Source: CAZEAC01 sp964510065 (GTDB taxonomy: Bacteria > Bdellovibrionota_C > UBA2361 > CAIXSY01). From it: a stretch of 6,683 nucleotides of DNA. Position numbers and translations under genes: made by a program. Positions within the stretch are counted from its first letter, which is position 1. Each line of letters opens with the position of its first letter. Location of the stretch: contig CAZEAC010000134.1 of NCBI GenBank assembly GCA_964510065.1, positions 1 to 6,683 on the forward strand. The letters are read 5' to 3'. Shown one piece after another: positions 6,608 through 6,683 of this stretch. The notes beneath the pieces were generated by a model, which saw only the letters and a list, made by a program, of their open reading frames with translations, was not told where the DNA came from and made no database searches.

Positions 6608-6683
6608 GGAACCTCTGAAAAACTAGGTGTTTTGGATTTGCTGGAATTTTGGATGAGATTTGCGAGAAAACATGCCGGGAAAA
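6608..6683. mobile_element. Possible end of an IS5-like insertion sequence, cut by the window edge
   Basis: Directly after CTAG (6604-6607) the sequence reads GGAACCTCTGAAAAA, which resembles terminal inverted repeats of some IS5-group elements, whose ends often read GGAACCTCTG and which favour YTAR targets such as CTAG. The rest is A/T-rich and has no CysA-like start. An open frame from ATG 6653 (MRFARKHAGK) runs off the edge, but I cannot tell whether it is a transposase start. The opposite end, the target duplication and the transposase all lie outside the window. The resemblance is from memory. Confidence 0.4.

Noticed and set aside
6619..6633. AAAAC-TAGGT-GTTTT as a terminator after cysW
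   Set aside because: It is a weak 5-bp A/T stem whose T-run is part of the stem and is followed by GG. It is better read as part of the IS-like end.
6653..6682. Start of cysA or a transposase (MRFARKHAGK)
   Set aside because: It does not resemble the usual CysA N-terminus, and ten codons are too few to name a transposase.

Overview
The window looks like chromosomal DNA of a Gram-negative bacterium. It encodes periplasmic solute-binding proteins, a lipoprotein with an outward-facing enzyme domain, and a sulfate importer very close in sequence to the proteobacterial Sbp/CysP-CysT-CysW type. Base composition appears close to balanced by eye. GTG and TTG codons lie at several possible starts. 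A Pseudomonadota or deltaproteobacterial/Bdellovibrionota-like host would fit, but the sequence alone does not settle the taxon.

Layout: two gene blocks diverge from a gap of only about 11-23 bp near 3893-3915. The leftward block, in transcription order, is: (1) an unrecognised 393-residue membrane-anchored protein that looks all-helical (3892-2711); (2) a lipoprotein of the sulfatase/alkaline-phosphatase superfamily (2646-1291) with Thr where true sulfatases carry the Cys or Ser that becomes formylglycine; (3) a periplasmic type I (LivJ-like) substrate-binding protein without permease or ATPase genes in view (1277-177). The last two are tightly coupled, because the Shine-Dalgarno of the binding protein overlaps the stop codon of the sulfatase gene. 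Positions 1-176 hold no confident gene, only a 12-bp tandem repeat and a short startless open frame.

The rightward block is a sulfate/thiosulfate ABC importer: a binding protein (3916-4950), then permeases CysT (4950-5768) and CysW (5768-6607), joined by 1-nt stop/start overlaps. The ATPase gene cysA, which normally follows, is not seen. Immediately after the cysW stop, which lies in a CTAG tetranucleotide, the sequence changes to GGAACCTCTGAAAAA..., which resembles the terminal inverted repeat of an IS5-type insertion sequence. An unused GAGGAG Shine-Dalgarno sits in the last cysW codons. I infer that an IS element may have inserted at or near the original cysA start. The importer then needs a CysA from further downstream or from elsewhere, or is not functional.

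The most interesting items are the cysW/IS junction, the Thr-type sulfatase paired with an orphan binding protein and an unknown membrane-anchored helical protein, and the very compact divergent promoter region.
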